The notes: a model not told the origin generated them from the sequence alone. A stretch of 64,000 nt of DNA from Lepus europaeus (GCF_033115175.1 NC_084834.1:90380462-90444461); one strand, 5' to 3'; shown: positions 11,500 to 22,589, counted from the first letter of the stretch. Translations and numbers: made by a program.

Positions 11500-12850
11500 G
11501 CTGTGAGAGCCCAGCCACTGAGCTGCCAGCCGGACTGAGGCCCGGGCACCTCCATTGCCCTCGGAGCGGGCTGGGGGTCCGGGTTTGGGGGAAGGGAAGG
11601 AGGGAGGAAGAGGAGTGAGGCTGAGAATGAGGAAGGAGAGGGGTGAGGGGAGGGTGGAGGGGGTGAGGGATGCAGGACTCAGGCACCAGTTCGGGCAGCC
11701 TCTCTATTTAGCCAATTCCAGAGGCGCTCAGCCGCGCACAGAGCTTCCTCCCAGCCTCCATTTCCTGACTTGTAACGGGAAGGGCTGCGTTCCCCAGCAC
11801 CGACCCCCTCTCCCCCTACACGGCCTCGGGCCTGGCCTCGCTGTCTGTTTCCTATCTCTCAAAACTCCGAGAACGTGAATGAGAGAAACAACTGTTGGTG
11901 ATACCTAAGCACATGCAACGCAGTCCTTGAAGATACTGAATATTGTTTTTTAAGTCAAGATGCATTTGAAAGGCAGAGTGGCAGACACAGAGGGAGGGGG
12001 GACAGTGAGCGCGAGCGGCAGGTCTTCCATCCGTGGGTCACTCCACAAGTGGTCACAACGGCCAGCGCCGGGCCGGGGGAAGCGGAGAGCCAGGAACGCC
12101 ATCCAGGTCTCCCAGTCGGGAGCAGGGGTCCACTTACTTGGGCCATCTGCTGCTGCTTTCCCAGGCTAATAGCAGGGGGCAGGACCCATAACGGAACCGG
12201 GTACTCCAACACGGCACCGCAACGCGACAGAGGCCGCTGGCGTCCGGACCGCGGCTTCATCCACAGCTCCAGAGCCCGGAGCTCCGAAATATTTTTTCAG
12301 GGTCAAATCCAGGCCCGGTGCGCGCGGCCACCGGCAGGGGTCGCTGCCGCCGCGGAGCGGTCCGCGCTGGGGGCGGGGCCGCCGTCGCCACAGCGGCGAA
12401 GAGGATTGGCCGCCCGCGGCCGCCGCCCGCCTCCCAGCGCCTTCGCTGCCGCCGCGACTCCGCTTCTGCGCCCGGCTTCCCGCTCGTGCTCCCGGGGGTC
12501 AGCGGGGCACCCCGCGCTGGGGACGTCCCTGCCGGCCCGGGCCCGGCCCAGAACCCCGCCGCGGGCCCGGCGCAGACCCACGGCCCCGTCCCGCTGAGGT
12601 GCCCCGAAGCTGTGGAGTGGGAAGAGCGGGGCTCCCCGTGCCCAGGGTGAGACGCGGAGCCTCGGGCCGTGCCCCGGCCACTGCGAGCCCTGTCCGCCCG
12701 CGCGGAGCTCAACACTTCGCCGGGCTGGGGGCTCCTAGCGGCTGGGCGACCCCTCCTCACAGCCCGCGGTGAGGACCCGGCGGCCCGGTGCGCGACCTCG
12801 GCGCTGCTGTCTCACCTCACAGTTTGTGCGGATACACCGTGCGCTTTCTC
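11500..12850. promoter_or_regulatory. CpG-rich, promoter-like block (orphan CpG island)
   Basis: This is the only strongly GC- and CpG-rich stretch in the window, densest at 12250-12800. A CSINE interrupts it at about 11955-12240. It has several GGGGCGG/CCGCCC-type boxes and an inverted CCAAT box (GATTGGCC near 12406). Splice-donor-like 'CAGGGTGAGAC' (about 12640) and 'GCGGTGAGGAC' (about 12765) occur on the plus strand. No coding exon was recognised on either strand. It could be the promoter of a lncRNA, or an alternative upstream promoter of the neighbouring gene. In human, HPSE lies on this side of HELQ, but I see no HPSE coding exon here. Confidence 0.5.
11955..12240 (-). mobile_element. 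CSINE within the GC-rich block
   Basis: GC-shifted copy: 'GGTCTCCCAGTCGGGAGCAG' and 'CTTACTTGGGCCATCTGCTG'. The local open frames on both strands arise from it. Confidence 0.7.
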
Positions 12851-13384
12851 ATCTCGGCACCTTTCCTGATGGCGTTGATGCTACTGAAAGTGCCATCTCC
12901 ACCTCTCCCTCTAAAGCTCTTTGCAAGGGAAACGCGTATTCATGCTGCAGAGCCTTCCTTAAATACCGCCCCCCCACACACACACACTCTGGGAAAGTCT
13001 GTGCATCTTCTGTCCATGGCCCTTTGAGCAGAACTCGTCTTTATTTCCAATTCAGAAGTCGTTCCTTTGTAAATACTCCAGCCCTTCTGTGGTCAGATCC
13101 CTGAGCAGGTGCAGCTCTGTCACCGGAAGCCATCCAGGAATCACTTTAGGCTGAGGACTCCGGCCTGTTTGTCATTGTGTCCTGGTAACATGGTGGGCGG
13201 TTCCTCGCTGATAATCGGCATTCAGGAAACGTGACTATAAAGGAGGAATTTCAGTTCAGAAAGATGCGAGTTGAAGTATCATCCTTAAAGCAGTGTTTAA
13301 GGTTGAGTGCTAATTGTGAGAATTAGTAGAACTGTCTGAAATGTGCTGTTGGTGTCTTCTTGTGTTAGATTCTTTTTTTTTTTT

Positions 13385-14200
13385 TCAATTTATGGATCTT
13401 GAAATTTGCAAAGACAGATTCAAAGTGCTTTTACCAGTTTCTGTTCCTAACAGCAGTGTAGGAGAGCACCAGTTGTTCCAGGATCCCCACCAAGGCTTGG
13501 TGTCTTCACACTGAGGGGTCTTAGAGGATTGCTGGATATGGATTGAAATTGCATTTGATAGTCTGATGAACAATTGGTCTGTATTAATTAACTTTGTTCT
13601 TAATTTGGTTAGTTCTTTCACTTCCTTTGTGTGCATTGCATTGCTTTTTTTTTTTTCCAGTTTTCTTGTTTTGGATATGTGCGTTGCCAGTTTCCAGTCT
13701 ATCTTCTCTTCTGATAGTCATGTATGTGCGGTATGCACAAAGCAAGTTCCAGATCTTTCTCTAGTACTACCTCAGCAGCATGGCACAAGTGTTGAGATTT
13801 GGAATTTTCCTCATTGTTGGTTGACTTAAATTATACATTCCTTGAGAATGATTTAGAAGTGTGGTTTTTAATATCCAATGTATATGCGTTGTTGAGATAA
13901 TTTCACTGCCTTTTATCAGAGTATTGACATTGCTTAATCATCATTACCTTTTCGTTGTTGAGGACTGCTTTAAGGATGATACAGGTACCTTGAAATCTCT
14001 CTGTTGGCTCCTGTAAGTTCCCATTAGAGCTGACTTGCTAATTTTGCCTGTTTCATCAAACCCTACTCATTTCTTTGTCTACTTAAGCTGTAAATATCCA
14101 AGAAAAGTATATGATTGAGAATGGCTAAATTATTCTTGTTTTCTACCAGTTCTTTTTGCAAGTTTCATAGGTATGTTTTGGAATTATACAGGTTCAACGT
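13385..14200 (-). mobile_element. Possible very old L1 fragment
   Basis: AT-rich sequence with weak resemblance to L1M in minus orientation (for example 'TTTCTGTTCCTAACAGCAGT'). No firm boundary. Confidence 0.3.
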
Positions 14201-14333
14201 TGTATATAGAAGCATATATACATGTCCATATATTATCCCTTGATATTAAGCTTCATGTTTATTTTTAAGTGACACATAAAATTGTATATATTTATATATC
14301 ATATGTGCCATGTGATATTTTGAAATGTATATA

Positions 14334-14743
14334 TGTTGGGATCTTAAGCCTGAGGCTGGCCCCTGACCAGCAGGGAACAGTACAAGCACTCCCTGACAAG
14401 GCGAACGGGAAAGGTAAGGTAAACGGGTCAAGAACACTACAAGCACCCATGAGTTCTGTCGAAGCAGGAACTACTTTATTGAGGAAGTGTACAGGCTTAT
14501 AAGGATTACAAAAGACATGTGCAGTAGGGGAGCCAATCAGCGAAAAAGTCATGCAGGTGTGGGTGGACGATGCACAGGGGCATCTTAAGCAAAGTATAGG
14601 GATCAAGAACTGTCCACGTGTCCAGAACTAAAGCGGACCTATCCCTGCAGGTGGTCCGATCTTATGTGGCTTAACCGCAGCAGCCGCAAACACACCCCGC
14701 CAGGCGCCATGTTATCAGGAACTATTTTAGGCAATGCCCAATA
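14334..14743 (-). mobile_element. Solo LTR (410 bp), unrelated to the 19-kb ERV
   Basis: The plus-strand edges are TGTTGGGATC and ..GCCCAATA, inverted repeats with one mutated base. They are flanked by TATATA on both sides (14328-14333, 14744-14749). On the minus strand it has GATTGG (CCAAT), CTTATAAGCC (TATA) and CTCAATAAAG (poly-A signal) in LTR order. The 6-bp duplication suggests class II, but the duplication is low-complexity. Confidence 0.75.
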
Positions 14744-14784
14744 TATATATAGTGACATGCATTTATTACCTCACATACTTTTCA

Positions 14785-15113
14785 TTATTTATTTATTTAT
14801 TTATTTTTTATTTGACAGAGTTATAGACAGTGAGAGAGAGAGACAGAGAGAGAGGTCTTCCTTCTGTTGGTTCACCCCCAAAATGGTCACTACGGCCGGA
14901 GCTGTGCTGATCCAAAACCAGGAGCCAGGGGCTTCTTCCTGGTCTCCCGTGCAGGTGCAGGTGCCCAAGCACTTAAGCCATCCTCCACTGCCCTCCTGGG
15001 CCACAGCAGAGAGCTGGACTGGAAGAGGAACAGCTGGGACTAGAACCCAGTGCCCATATGGGATGCCGGCACAGCAGGCAGAGGATTAACCAAATGAGCC
15101 ATGACACTGGCCC
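14785..15113 (-). mobile_element. CSINE
   Basis: (TTTA)n start, '..ACACTGGCCCC' end. Lies just right of a solo LTR. Confidence 0.85.
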
Positions 15114-15194
15114 CTCATTTTTTATTTTGTAATGTAACCAATCTACTGTCTCAGCAGTATTCAGATGCACAATAAACTGCTATTTACTGTGGTC

Positions 15195-15735
15195 ACCATG
15201 CATAGATGCCTGGACTTTATCTGGTGTCTCTGACATTTTGGACCCTTTTTCAACATCTTCCCATTTCCCCCACGCTGCAGGCTCAGTGAATCACCATTTT
15301 GCTCTGTTGTTCTATAAATTTGTCTTGTCTAGATTTTACATATAAGTAAGATGTGAAGGATTTGTCCCTCTGCTTGGCTTATTTCACTTACTGTAATATC
15401 TTTCAGGTTTGTCCATGTTGTTAGTTACCTGATTTCCTTTTTGCATAAGGCTGAATAGCATTCTGTTGTGGACAAGTGTCTATACAACATGTTGTTTATG
15501 CACTCAGCCACTGGTGGATACTGAGGTGGACCCATATTTTGGTGATTGTGGGTAACACTGCGATGGACATAAAAGTGCAGACATTTCTTTGACGTGCTGT
15601 TCAGTTCTTTTAGATATGGATTCAACAGTGGGATTTCTGGATCATATGATGTTTCCATTTTTCATGTTTTGAGATCATCCATACCATTTTCTATAATGTT
15701 TCTAATGATTTACATTCCAATCAGCAGTGTACAAG
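15195..15735 (-). mobile_element. Ancient L1 (L1M-type) ORF2 3' fragment
   Basis: 'GGCTGAATAGCATTCTGTTG', 'GGATTTCTGGATCATATGAT' and 'TACATTCCAATCAGCAGTGT' are the complement of the L1 ORF2 C-terminal region. A 77-codon open stretch on the minus strand (15425-15658) is a relic of ORF2. Confidence 0.7.
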
Positions 15736-15751
15736 GGTTTCAATTCAGGGT

Positions 15752-15965
15752 GAACATTTGGTGCAGTGACTAACATGCCACTTGGGATGCCCATATCCCA
15801 TAGGATTACCTGGTTTTGAGTCCAAGCTCAACTTCTAATTCCAGCTTCCTGCTAAAATGCACCATGGGAGGCAGCAGGTAACAATGGCTCAAATATTTGG
15901 CTTTCTGTCACACTTGTGGGACACTCAGATTGTTTTGAATTATTCTCATTGGTTTACTCTTTGTA
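15752..15965 (+). mobile_element. Old CSINE, truncated
   Basis: 'TTGGTGCAGTGACTAACATG' head and 'GCTTCCTGCTAAAATGCACC' middle. The tail is missing. Confidence 0.55.
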
Positions 15966-15974
15966 TTCAATTCT

Positions 15975-16322
15975 TAAAATATTTATTTACATATGTGTAT
16001 ATGTATTTATGTGTTTATTATTTATTTGAAAAGCATAATAGAGAGAAGATAGAGAAAGAAATCTTCTATTTAGTGATTTACTCTTGAAACAGCCAGGTCT
16101 GGGTCAGGCCAAAGCTAGGAGCCAGGAACTCCACCCTAGTCTCCCTCATGGGTGACAGGAACCCAAGTACTTGGACCATCTAATGCTGCCTTCCTAGGTG
16201 CATTAGCAGGAAGCTGGATCAGAAGCAGAGCAGCCTAGACTTAACCAGCACTCTGATATGGGGTGTTGGAATTGCAAATAGGGGCTTAGCCTGCTGCATG
16301 ATAATGCCACCACACTGGAACC
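15975..16322 (-). mobile_element. Old CSINE
   Basis: 'GAGCCAGGAACTCCACCCTA' and 'GCATTAGCAGGAAGCTGGAT' show the older subfamily. Confidence 0.6.
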
Positions 16323-16403
16323 TCTGTCTCCGGTTTTGAAAGAACCTAATTACCACCTACCCCAAGTCTCTTCCTTATTACCATCCAGTCTCCTTTTCAA
16401 GAG

Positions 16404-16745
16404 GGGCCAGCGCTGTGGCACAGTGGGTTAAAGCCCTGACCTGAAGTGCCGGCATCCCATATGGGTGCCGGTTCTAATCCTGGCTGCTTCTCTCCCAATC
16501 CAGCTCTCTGCTATGGCATGGGAAAGCAGTGGAAGACAGCACAAATTCTTGGGCCCCTGAACCCACGTGGGAGATCTGGAAGAAGCTCCTGGCTCCTGCC
16601 TTCAGATCAGCACAGCTCTGGCTGTTGCGGCCATCTGGGCAGTGAACCAGCAGATGGAAGACCTCTCTCTGTCTCTACCTCTATCTGTAACTCTGTCTTT
16701 CAAATAAATAAAATAAATCTTAAAAATAAAATAAAATAAAAAGTT
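16404..16745 (+). mobile_element. CSINE
   Basis: Head 'GGGGCCAGCGCTGTGGCACA', tail AAATAAATAAAATAAATC. Confidence 0.87.
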
Positions 16746-16849
16746 GTTGAAATTGGCTTGGGGAATCAGCAAGACCCTCAGACCAGATCCCTCAGTGGCC
16801 TGGTTTTGCACTGCCCAAATTTGAGAAGGTGTTTACATTTTACAGAGTT

Positions 16850-17172
16850 GTTTTTTTTTTTTTAAGATTTATGTATTTATTTGAAAGAGTTACACAGAAA
16901 GAGAAGGAGAGGTCTTCCTTCCACTGGTTCACTCCCCAATTGGTGGCAACGGTCAGAGTTGTACCGATCTGAAGCCAGGAGCCAGGATCTTCTTCCAAGT
17001 CTCCCACATGGGTGCAGGGGCCCAAGGACTTGGGCTATTCTCTGCTACTTTCACAAGCCATAGCAGAGAGCTGGATCAGAAGTGGAGCATCTGGGTCTTG
17101 AACCAGCACCCATATGGAATGCCGGCACTGCAGGCGGCATCTTAACCCTCTACGCCACAGTGCCAGCCCCCC
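16850..17172 (-). mobile_element. CSINE
   Basis: Duplication CAGAGTTGTTT (imperfect) on both sides; head '..GTGCCAGCCCC'. Confidence 0.85.
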
Positions 17173-17529
17173 AGAGTTGTTTAAAAAACAATATGCAATA
17201 GAGACTTTGGTGCCTAAAATACTCCCTAAATATTCCTAAATTGTTTTTTACTACTGCTTGCAAAAACCATTGCTATGACATGAATATGCTATCACAATTC
17301 TAAGACTAACTACAAGCTCTGAGGCCTGATTCTGTTTTATCACTGGGTAGAGAGTGCATAGCTTCACTCATACATATGTATGCAGCCCATGTCTCTCCTT
17401 AATCATAGATTGCGTATCCAGTGGCTTTTTGTGTCTGTTGCAGCAAGGTGCTTCATACTTAACATTCTGAAAACTCAGTTTAGAGTCATCTCCGAACTTG
17501 ATAGCTCTTTTAGTTTTCTTTCCTCTCCG

Positions 17530-17960
17530 TGAATGGTTCAAGTGTCCAACCAGAAACACAAGTCAGCAACTTGTGAACTCTGCCTGACTCATCCTTCCCG
17601 GGAGTATTCCAGTAAACCCACACAGTTTTAATCATGGAGTCTCTTGAGCCTGTCTGCTGCTCCATCTCTGCCGGTCTATCTTCCTGCAAGCTTTCATTAA
17701 CCACGGTTCTAGAAGCTGATTCCCCTCCAGTGCACTTTCTACATCACACCCAGAGTGACTGTTTTGAAATACACATCAATTACAGCACACCCAATTTCAA
17801 GTGCCATCCTAACTTCCCTGGTCCATGAGGTGTCATAGTTCTCATGGATCCCCATGGCTTTGCATGCTCTTGCCCCTAATTTAGCCAGAATTGCCCTATC
17901 CATTCTCCGTTTGTTTGCAGATGGATTGGGTACTTTCAGTCCTCTGCCCACGTGCTCTTC
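17530..17960 (+). repeat. L2-like fragment
   Basis: 'CCAGAGTGACTGTTTTGAAA' followed by a 'CCTAACTTCCCTGGTCCATG' block has L2-like order. Its continuation to about 18560 is uncertain. Confidence 0.45.
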
Positions 17961-18805
17961 TCTCTGAGTATTTAAAGCCTGTCCCTTCTTCCTTCTCCTT
18001 TTTCATATCTAAAGGTGCAAACCCTCGGAGCTAAAGTGAAGCTGATCTGGTGGGAAGGGCGAGACAAATTGTCCTTTTTTATGGTGTTCTCATTGCACCA
18101 CTTTTCATGGTCGCCCTCACAATTATAAGTTCACATTTATTAGAGTGGTGACTACACGAGTGACCATCTTCTGTGCTTGTCTCCTGCATTAGGACTTCCA
18201 CTCCTTTCTCCTTGTTACCCAGTATGTTCCATGGTACAAACACTGAGAGTTTGCAAACCAGATCTCGCCTCCTGGTGGGGCAAGTTGTCTAGCCTTGAGA
18301 GGAGGTACAAAATGCCAGTGGTGGGAATTTTTCCAGGGTAGAAAGTGGGGAGATCCTAGACCCTCTCATAGCCAGGATGCAGCTCTCTGGTACTTGTACG
18401 TCACTGAGTGATGTGAACTTCCTGAGACACTTGGCAAACTTCTGAAGGTCCCATTTGCCCTGGATGGGAAATGTGTGCCATTATACAAGTATTGTGCTAC
18501 TGAGCATTGTCCCAATCCTGCTTCTCTGTAAACTCAGAAACATTTCTCATAATAAGACATCTCGCCTCTGAAGCTGTTTGTTTATTTTAGGAAATTTTGA
18601 GTTATACAATTAATGTAATAGGCTATTTAATATTGTATTTGAGGCAATGGCAAATGAAATATTTAGGCGTTACTAAAATGCCAAAATAATTATACCAATT
18701 AAATATTTTAGATAACCACTAGTGAATATAATTAAAAACGTGTATTCAGGTTTTCCTTGAAGTGCTTGGCAAATTTTCTAGTCATCTCATGGGAAAGGAT
18801 CTGAT
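17961..18805. other. No recognised feature
   Basis: May contain further L2 remnant. A short extra TTTTTTAAAGATTTATTT motif at 18810-18838 looks like a CSINE tail start. Confidence 0.4.
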
Positions 18806-18857
18806 ACATTTTTTAAAGATTTATTTATTTATTTTTAAAGGTTAAGCCCCTTAATCT

Positions 18858-18928
18858 TTCATTTTTTAAAGATTTACTTATTTATTTGAAAGTCAGTTAC
18901 ACAGAGAGAGAGGAGAGGGAGAGGGAGG

Positions 18929-18973
<45 letters not shown>

Positions 18974-19231
18974 CTTCCATCTGATGGTTCACTCCCCAAT
19001 CAGCCACAACGGCCGGAGCTATACCCATCCGAAGCCAGGAGCTTTCTCTGGGTCTCCCACGTGGGTGCAGGAGCCCAAGGACTTGGGCCATCTTCCACTG
19101 CTTTCCCAGGCCATGACAGAGAGCTGGACCATAAGTGGAGCAGCCGAGTCTCAAACTAGCGCCCATATGGGATGCCAGAGCTTCAGGCCAGAGCTTTAAT
19201 CCACTGCACCACAGCGCCGGCCCCAAAGATT
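18858..19231 (-). mobile_element. CSINE with long (GA)n
   Basis: (GA)n at about 18920-18970. It sits in the poly-A side of an L1 tail, with AAAGATTTA repeated on both sides. Confidence 0.83.
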
Positions 19232-19260
19232 TATTTTTTAAACTTTTATTTAATGAGTAT

Positions 19261-19744
19261 TGTTGCCGTTGATTTCTCCACAATGTTGCAGTGGGTTCGC
19301 TTCTGAGAGGAGCAGCATGGTGGGGGCAAGAGGCGCGGAGTCAACACACAGACCCCGGGAGTCGGGTGAGAGCAGGCTTGAGGCGAGCAGCCTGCAGACT
19401 GGTTTATTACAGTTGATACAACAGCTTATATAGCCAAGACCAGCCAATCTGGTCAAGGGGCGGTCTATACCCCAACCAATCACAGCCTGTTGCCAGGCAG
19501 TTTCCAGAGCCATCCAATCACAGCCTGTCGCCAGGCAGTTTCAAATCCATCCAATCACAGCCTGTCGCCAGGCAGTTTCCAGAGCCATCCAATCACAGCC
19601 TGTCGCCAGGCAGTTTCCAGAGCCATCCAATCACAGCCTGTTGCCAGGCAGTTTCCAAAGCCAGGTGGGTTTCAAAGCCATTCCTGACTAACTGACGCTC
19701 GCTTGCCAGTGGCCACCTTGGCATGGCCTTCTCATTCCACTACA
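19261..19744 (-). repeat. 3' LTR of the ERV (484 bp)
   Basis: Minus strand: TGTAGTGGAATG ... CGGCAACA. It contains TATATAA (19426-19432), AATAAA (19403-19408) and five tandem 37-38-bp U3 repeats (19476-19663). The close TATA-to-AATAAA spacing implies a short R region, as in betaretrovirus-like LTRs. Confidence 0.88.
19476..19663. repeat. U3 tandem repeat, about 5 x 37.6 bp
   Basis: The unit 'CCAATCACAGCCTGTYGCCA' + 'GGCAGTTTCCAGAGCCAT' is repeated five times with a few changes. Each unit brings a CCAAT motif. This looks like a retroviral enhancer array. Confidence 0.9.
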
Positions 19745-19756
19745 TTTCCCCCTTTT
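19745..19756 (-). promoter_or_regulatory. Retroviral polypurine tract
   Basis: AAAAGGGGGAAA on the minus strand directly abuts the LTR's TGTAGTGG. It is the plus-strand primer for reverse transcription and fixes the LTR boundary. Confidence 0.88.
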
Positions 19757-20011
19757 CGTTTATTTTTGAGCAACGGGAGGCATGATTCTTGGCCATACCA
19801 TTGTTGACCCCGTTTCCATGTGGTCTCCGTACGCAGCTGTGCCTGTCTTAGGTTGTCCCCCAGGGGATCTTACCCGTCATTGACTAACCAGCGCTCAAAT
19901 CGAGAGACCACAGGATTGCTTGCTCAGATAGGGGTAGGAATGAGAAATAATGGTTATCAGGAATGGCATGACCGCACACAGGCTGTGGGCCATTGGAGTG
20001 GCTGACCAGAG

Positions 20012-20743
20012 CTAGTGGGGTACACAACAGTAACAGATGGCTTTGGGCAGTTGCTCAGGGTAGGATGATAGGGCAGGTGCATCTGCTAACAAGGCGGAGT
20101 CTCGGTCTTGTTCAGCTGGTTCTGGTTGGCTGTCAGTTGCAGGCTTGATGTTTCTGGCTGGTACCCAAATGGACTGTTCCGCATTCTCTGGAAAGACACA
20201 AGCATATCCTCGACCCTTGGTTAATAGAAGCCTTTTTACAGGCGTTGGAATCCAGGGCCTGAATTTTGCATACACTTCGACATTAGCAGCAAACATGCTG
20301 ATGGCATGGGATCTAGAGGCTGCCCTGAGATATTGGGGTACCCAAGGACTGCCACAAATGTGGGGATCCTCACTGGGTGCAGATGGGATGACCTTGCATG
20401 AGTTATTGTGTAAAGGTCCTCTTAGTTCATCCCAGGCGTATGTGGGGGGTGGCTGACTAGGCATTGCTACCTTGTTTGCTACGTTGTTTTTTTCACTGTC
20501 GGAGTTCTTTCTCCCGAAGTCAGCAACCATTGTCTGTGAGACAGGGACCTGGAGTGTCAGACTCCTATCACTCTCAGATTCACTATATTTGATAATCTGC
20601 ACAGGATTCTGAGAGGGGGGTATCTTTCCCATATCTGAGCGCTTAAGAGCAGCACGGTACGCCAACTCTAGCCAGAGGAAAGACACGTATAGCACTGCTA
20701 CCGTAACAAAGCAAATTCCTAGCACCTCAACTGTGGATGGCAT
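20012..20743 (-). pseudogene. ERV remnant open frame, 243 codons (putative Gag-like head fused to integrase C-terminus)
   Basis: An uninterrupted frame starts at ATG 20743. Residues about 7-30 are hydrophobic (LGICFVTVAVLYVSFLWLEL), which could be a signal-anchor. The middle is polar and ends in a PPTY motif (PPxY late-domain type, near residue 100). Near residues 170-200 lies 'LLLTKGRGYACVFPENA' followed by 'IWVPARNIKP'. That fits the C-terminal domain of a betaretrovirus-type integrase. The combination suggests that a large internal deletion joined a Gag-like N-terminus to the end of pol while keeping a frame open. The Gag assignment is an inference; the integrase motif is stronger. It is non-infectious; any expression would need a read-through promoter, because the 5' LTR is gone. 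Confidence 0.6.
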
Positions 20744-21435
20744 TTTGTGGGAGGTTTCCCTATGCTAGACAAACAGGTAGTGGTGTATCAGATCGTACGT
20801 ATGTCCTGTGCTTAGTGGGGGACTTCCTTGATTCATTAGGTCAAGGCCGTATGCCCACACGGTGTCTCCGGAGCGTCACCTCTCTCAAGTGAAGGAAGAT
20901 GACTTGGTTCCGAATTCTGGGATGATCAGTCCCTCCACTACAGAGTATAAATTTCCAAAGTACAGCTTATGGATTACAATGCCCCCCCCATTAACTTCCC
21001 TCCCACCTGCAACCCTCCCCTCTCCCGCTGCCTCTCCCCTTCCATTCACATCAAGATTCATTTTAAATTATCTTTATATACAGATCAGTTTAGTATATAT
21101 TAAGTAAAGATTTCAACAGTTTGCACCCACACAGAAACACAAAGTGAAAAATACTGTTTGAGTACTAGTTATAGCATTAAATCACAATGTGTAGCACATT
21201 AAGGACAGAGATCCTGCATGAGGAGTAAGTGCACAGTGACTCCTGTTGTTGACTTAACAAATTGACACTCTTGTTTATGGCATCAGTAATCTCCCTAGGC
21301 TCTTGTCATGAATTGCCAAGGCTGTGGAAGCCTTTTGAGTTTGCTGACTCTGATCACATTTAGACAAGGTCATAGTCAAAGTGGAAGTTCTCTCCTCCCT
21401 TCAGAGAAAGGTACCTCCTTCTTTGATGACCTGTC

Positions 21436-21800
21436 CCAAAGATTTATTTATTTATTTATTTGAAAGCGTTACAATGAGAAAAAGAGGGAAAGAGAGATGG
21501 AGAGATCTTTCATTCTCTGATTCACTCCCCAAATGGCTGCAACAGTCAGAGCTGGAACGATCCAAAGCCAGGAGTCAGGAGCTTCCTCTGGGTCTCCCAC
21601 ATGGGTGCAGGGGTCCAAACACCTGGGCCATCTTCTACTGTTTTCCCAGGAGCATTAGCAGGGAGCTAGATTGGAAGTGGAGCAGCGAGGGCTTGAACTG
21701 GAAGCTTGATCAGAAGCAGAGGCAGGACTCCATCTCAGGTACTCTGAGACGCAGGCATTCCATCTGATGGCATCACCCACTGCACCTCAGTGCTTGCCCC
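21436..21800 (-). mobile_element. CSINE
   Basis: 'GATTTATTTATTTATTTATT' start, '..CAGTGCTTGCCCCC' end. The 5' side contains an extra GAAGCTTGATCAGAAGC duplication. Confidence 0.75.
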
Positions 21801-22589
21801 CCAAAAAGCTCCTTTTCAATGCATTACTTATTTGATTTGGGCTCAGCTGTATCAGATCCATAATTGTGCTTAGCAGTATGCTCTATGGTGTTTTGTAGCA
21901 CAGCGAGGTGACTGTGGTTCCCGATGATGTACAATGTTCTGTATCAAGAACCAGAAGAGAGAAGCTGCTAGACTCCAAACACAAAGAAAAGATGAAGAAA
22001 TGTAAAGGCTGATTGGCTGTTAAGGTCAATTTAATTTTGTATATGTGTTTAAAATTTGCATTGTGTACCTTAAAAATGTGCAAATATTAACATGTTCATC
22101 CAAAATTAAAACAGAAACACTTTAGAAGAAAACCTAAAATGAACTGTTTCGGTTTCTTGATGGTGCTCCCAGAGAAACGTCCCAGAGAGCTTTCCAGATG
22201 AAATTCATTCAGTGATCAGCCAGATCACAGCTAGTGTCATTTCTGCCACTGTTGGGAGTTTCTTGTAAGTATCATACAGTTTGTCTTTGACTTGAGTTTG
22301 CTGGGGAAACAACAAAGCTACTGCTTCAGGACTCATCCCTGTATTCAGTGTTTTCTTAATGATCAGTGCCATGTGGTTTGAATGGGAGGTAAGGTATTAA
22401 AATGCACAAGTAATGTGTTCCAGAAAGCTCAGAAGTGCTGAAAAAGAAACAATATTTTACAAAACATACTCTTAAACATTCTATGTAATAATTCCTTTCA
22501 CTATTTTTATTTTCTCCACATTATTGTATGCAACACAACTGTAGCTATAATTTTGATTTTCTTTTTGATCTTAGTTCATTTATCAAAAA

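Larger units (their letters stand above)
19261..20942 (-). mobile_element. Internally deleted endogenous retrovirus (class II/ERVK-like) inserted in an L1 tail
   Basis: A 6-bp target-site duplication GAGTAT (19255-19260 and 20943-20948) splits an otherwise continuous L1 3' end. On the minus strand the insert begins TGTAGTGG, the exact start of its own 3' LTR. It continues for about 200 bp, then an open frame of 243 codons (20012-20743), then a polypurine tract AAAAGGGGGAAA (19745-19756), then a complete 3' LTR (19261-19744). The rest of the 5' LTR and most of gag, pol and env are missing. It cannot make virus. Confidence 0.85.
19232..21432 (-). mobile_element. 5'-truncated rabbit L1 3' end, split by the ERV
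   Basis: Segments 19232-19260 and 20943-21432 join into a standard L1 tail (TAAACTTTTATTTAAT..., CCAAAGTACAGCTTATGG, then the C-rich complement of the G tract). It corresponds to 25570-26050 in the opposite orientation. Confidence 0.8.

Noticed and set aside
12049-12760. Long open frames on both strands in the CpG-rich block (up to 182 codons)
   Set aside because: High GC removes stop codons. The proteins are Arg/Pro/Ala-rich with no known domain, and part derives from a CSINE.
12250-12850. First coding exon of HPSE, the expected neighbour of HELQ in mammals
   Set aside because: No signal-peptide-coding exon or known HPSE sequence is visible here on the minus strand; only a promoter-like block.
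15425-15658. 77-codon minus-strand frame as a small gene
   Set aside because: It is the C-terminal end of an ancient L1 ORF2 with mutations.
19476-19663. CRISPR-like regularly spaced repeats
   Set aside because: Direct tandem repeats without spacers, inside an LTR U3, in a mammalian genome.
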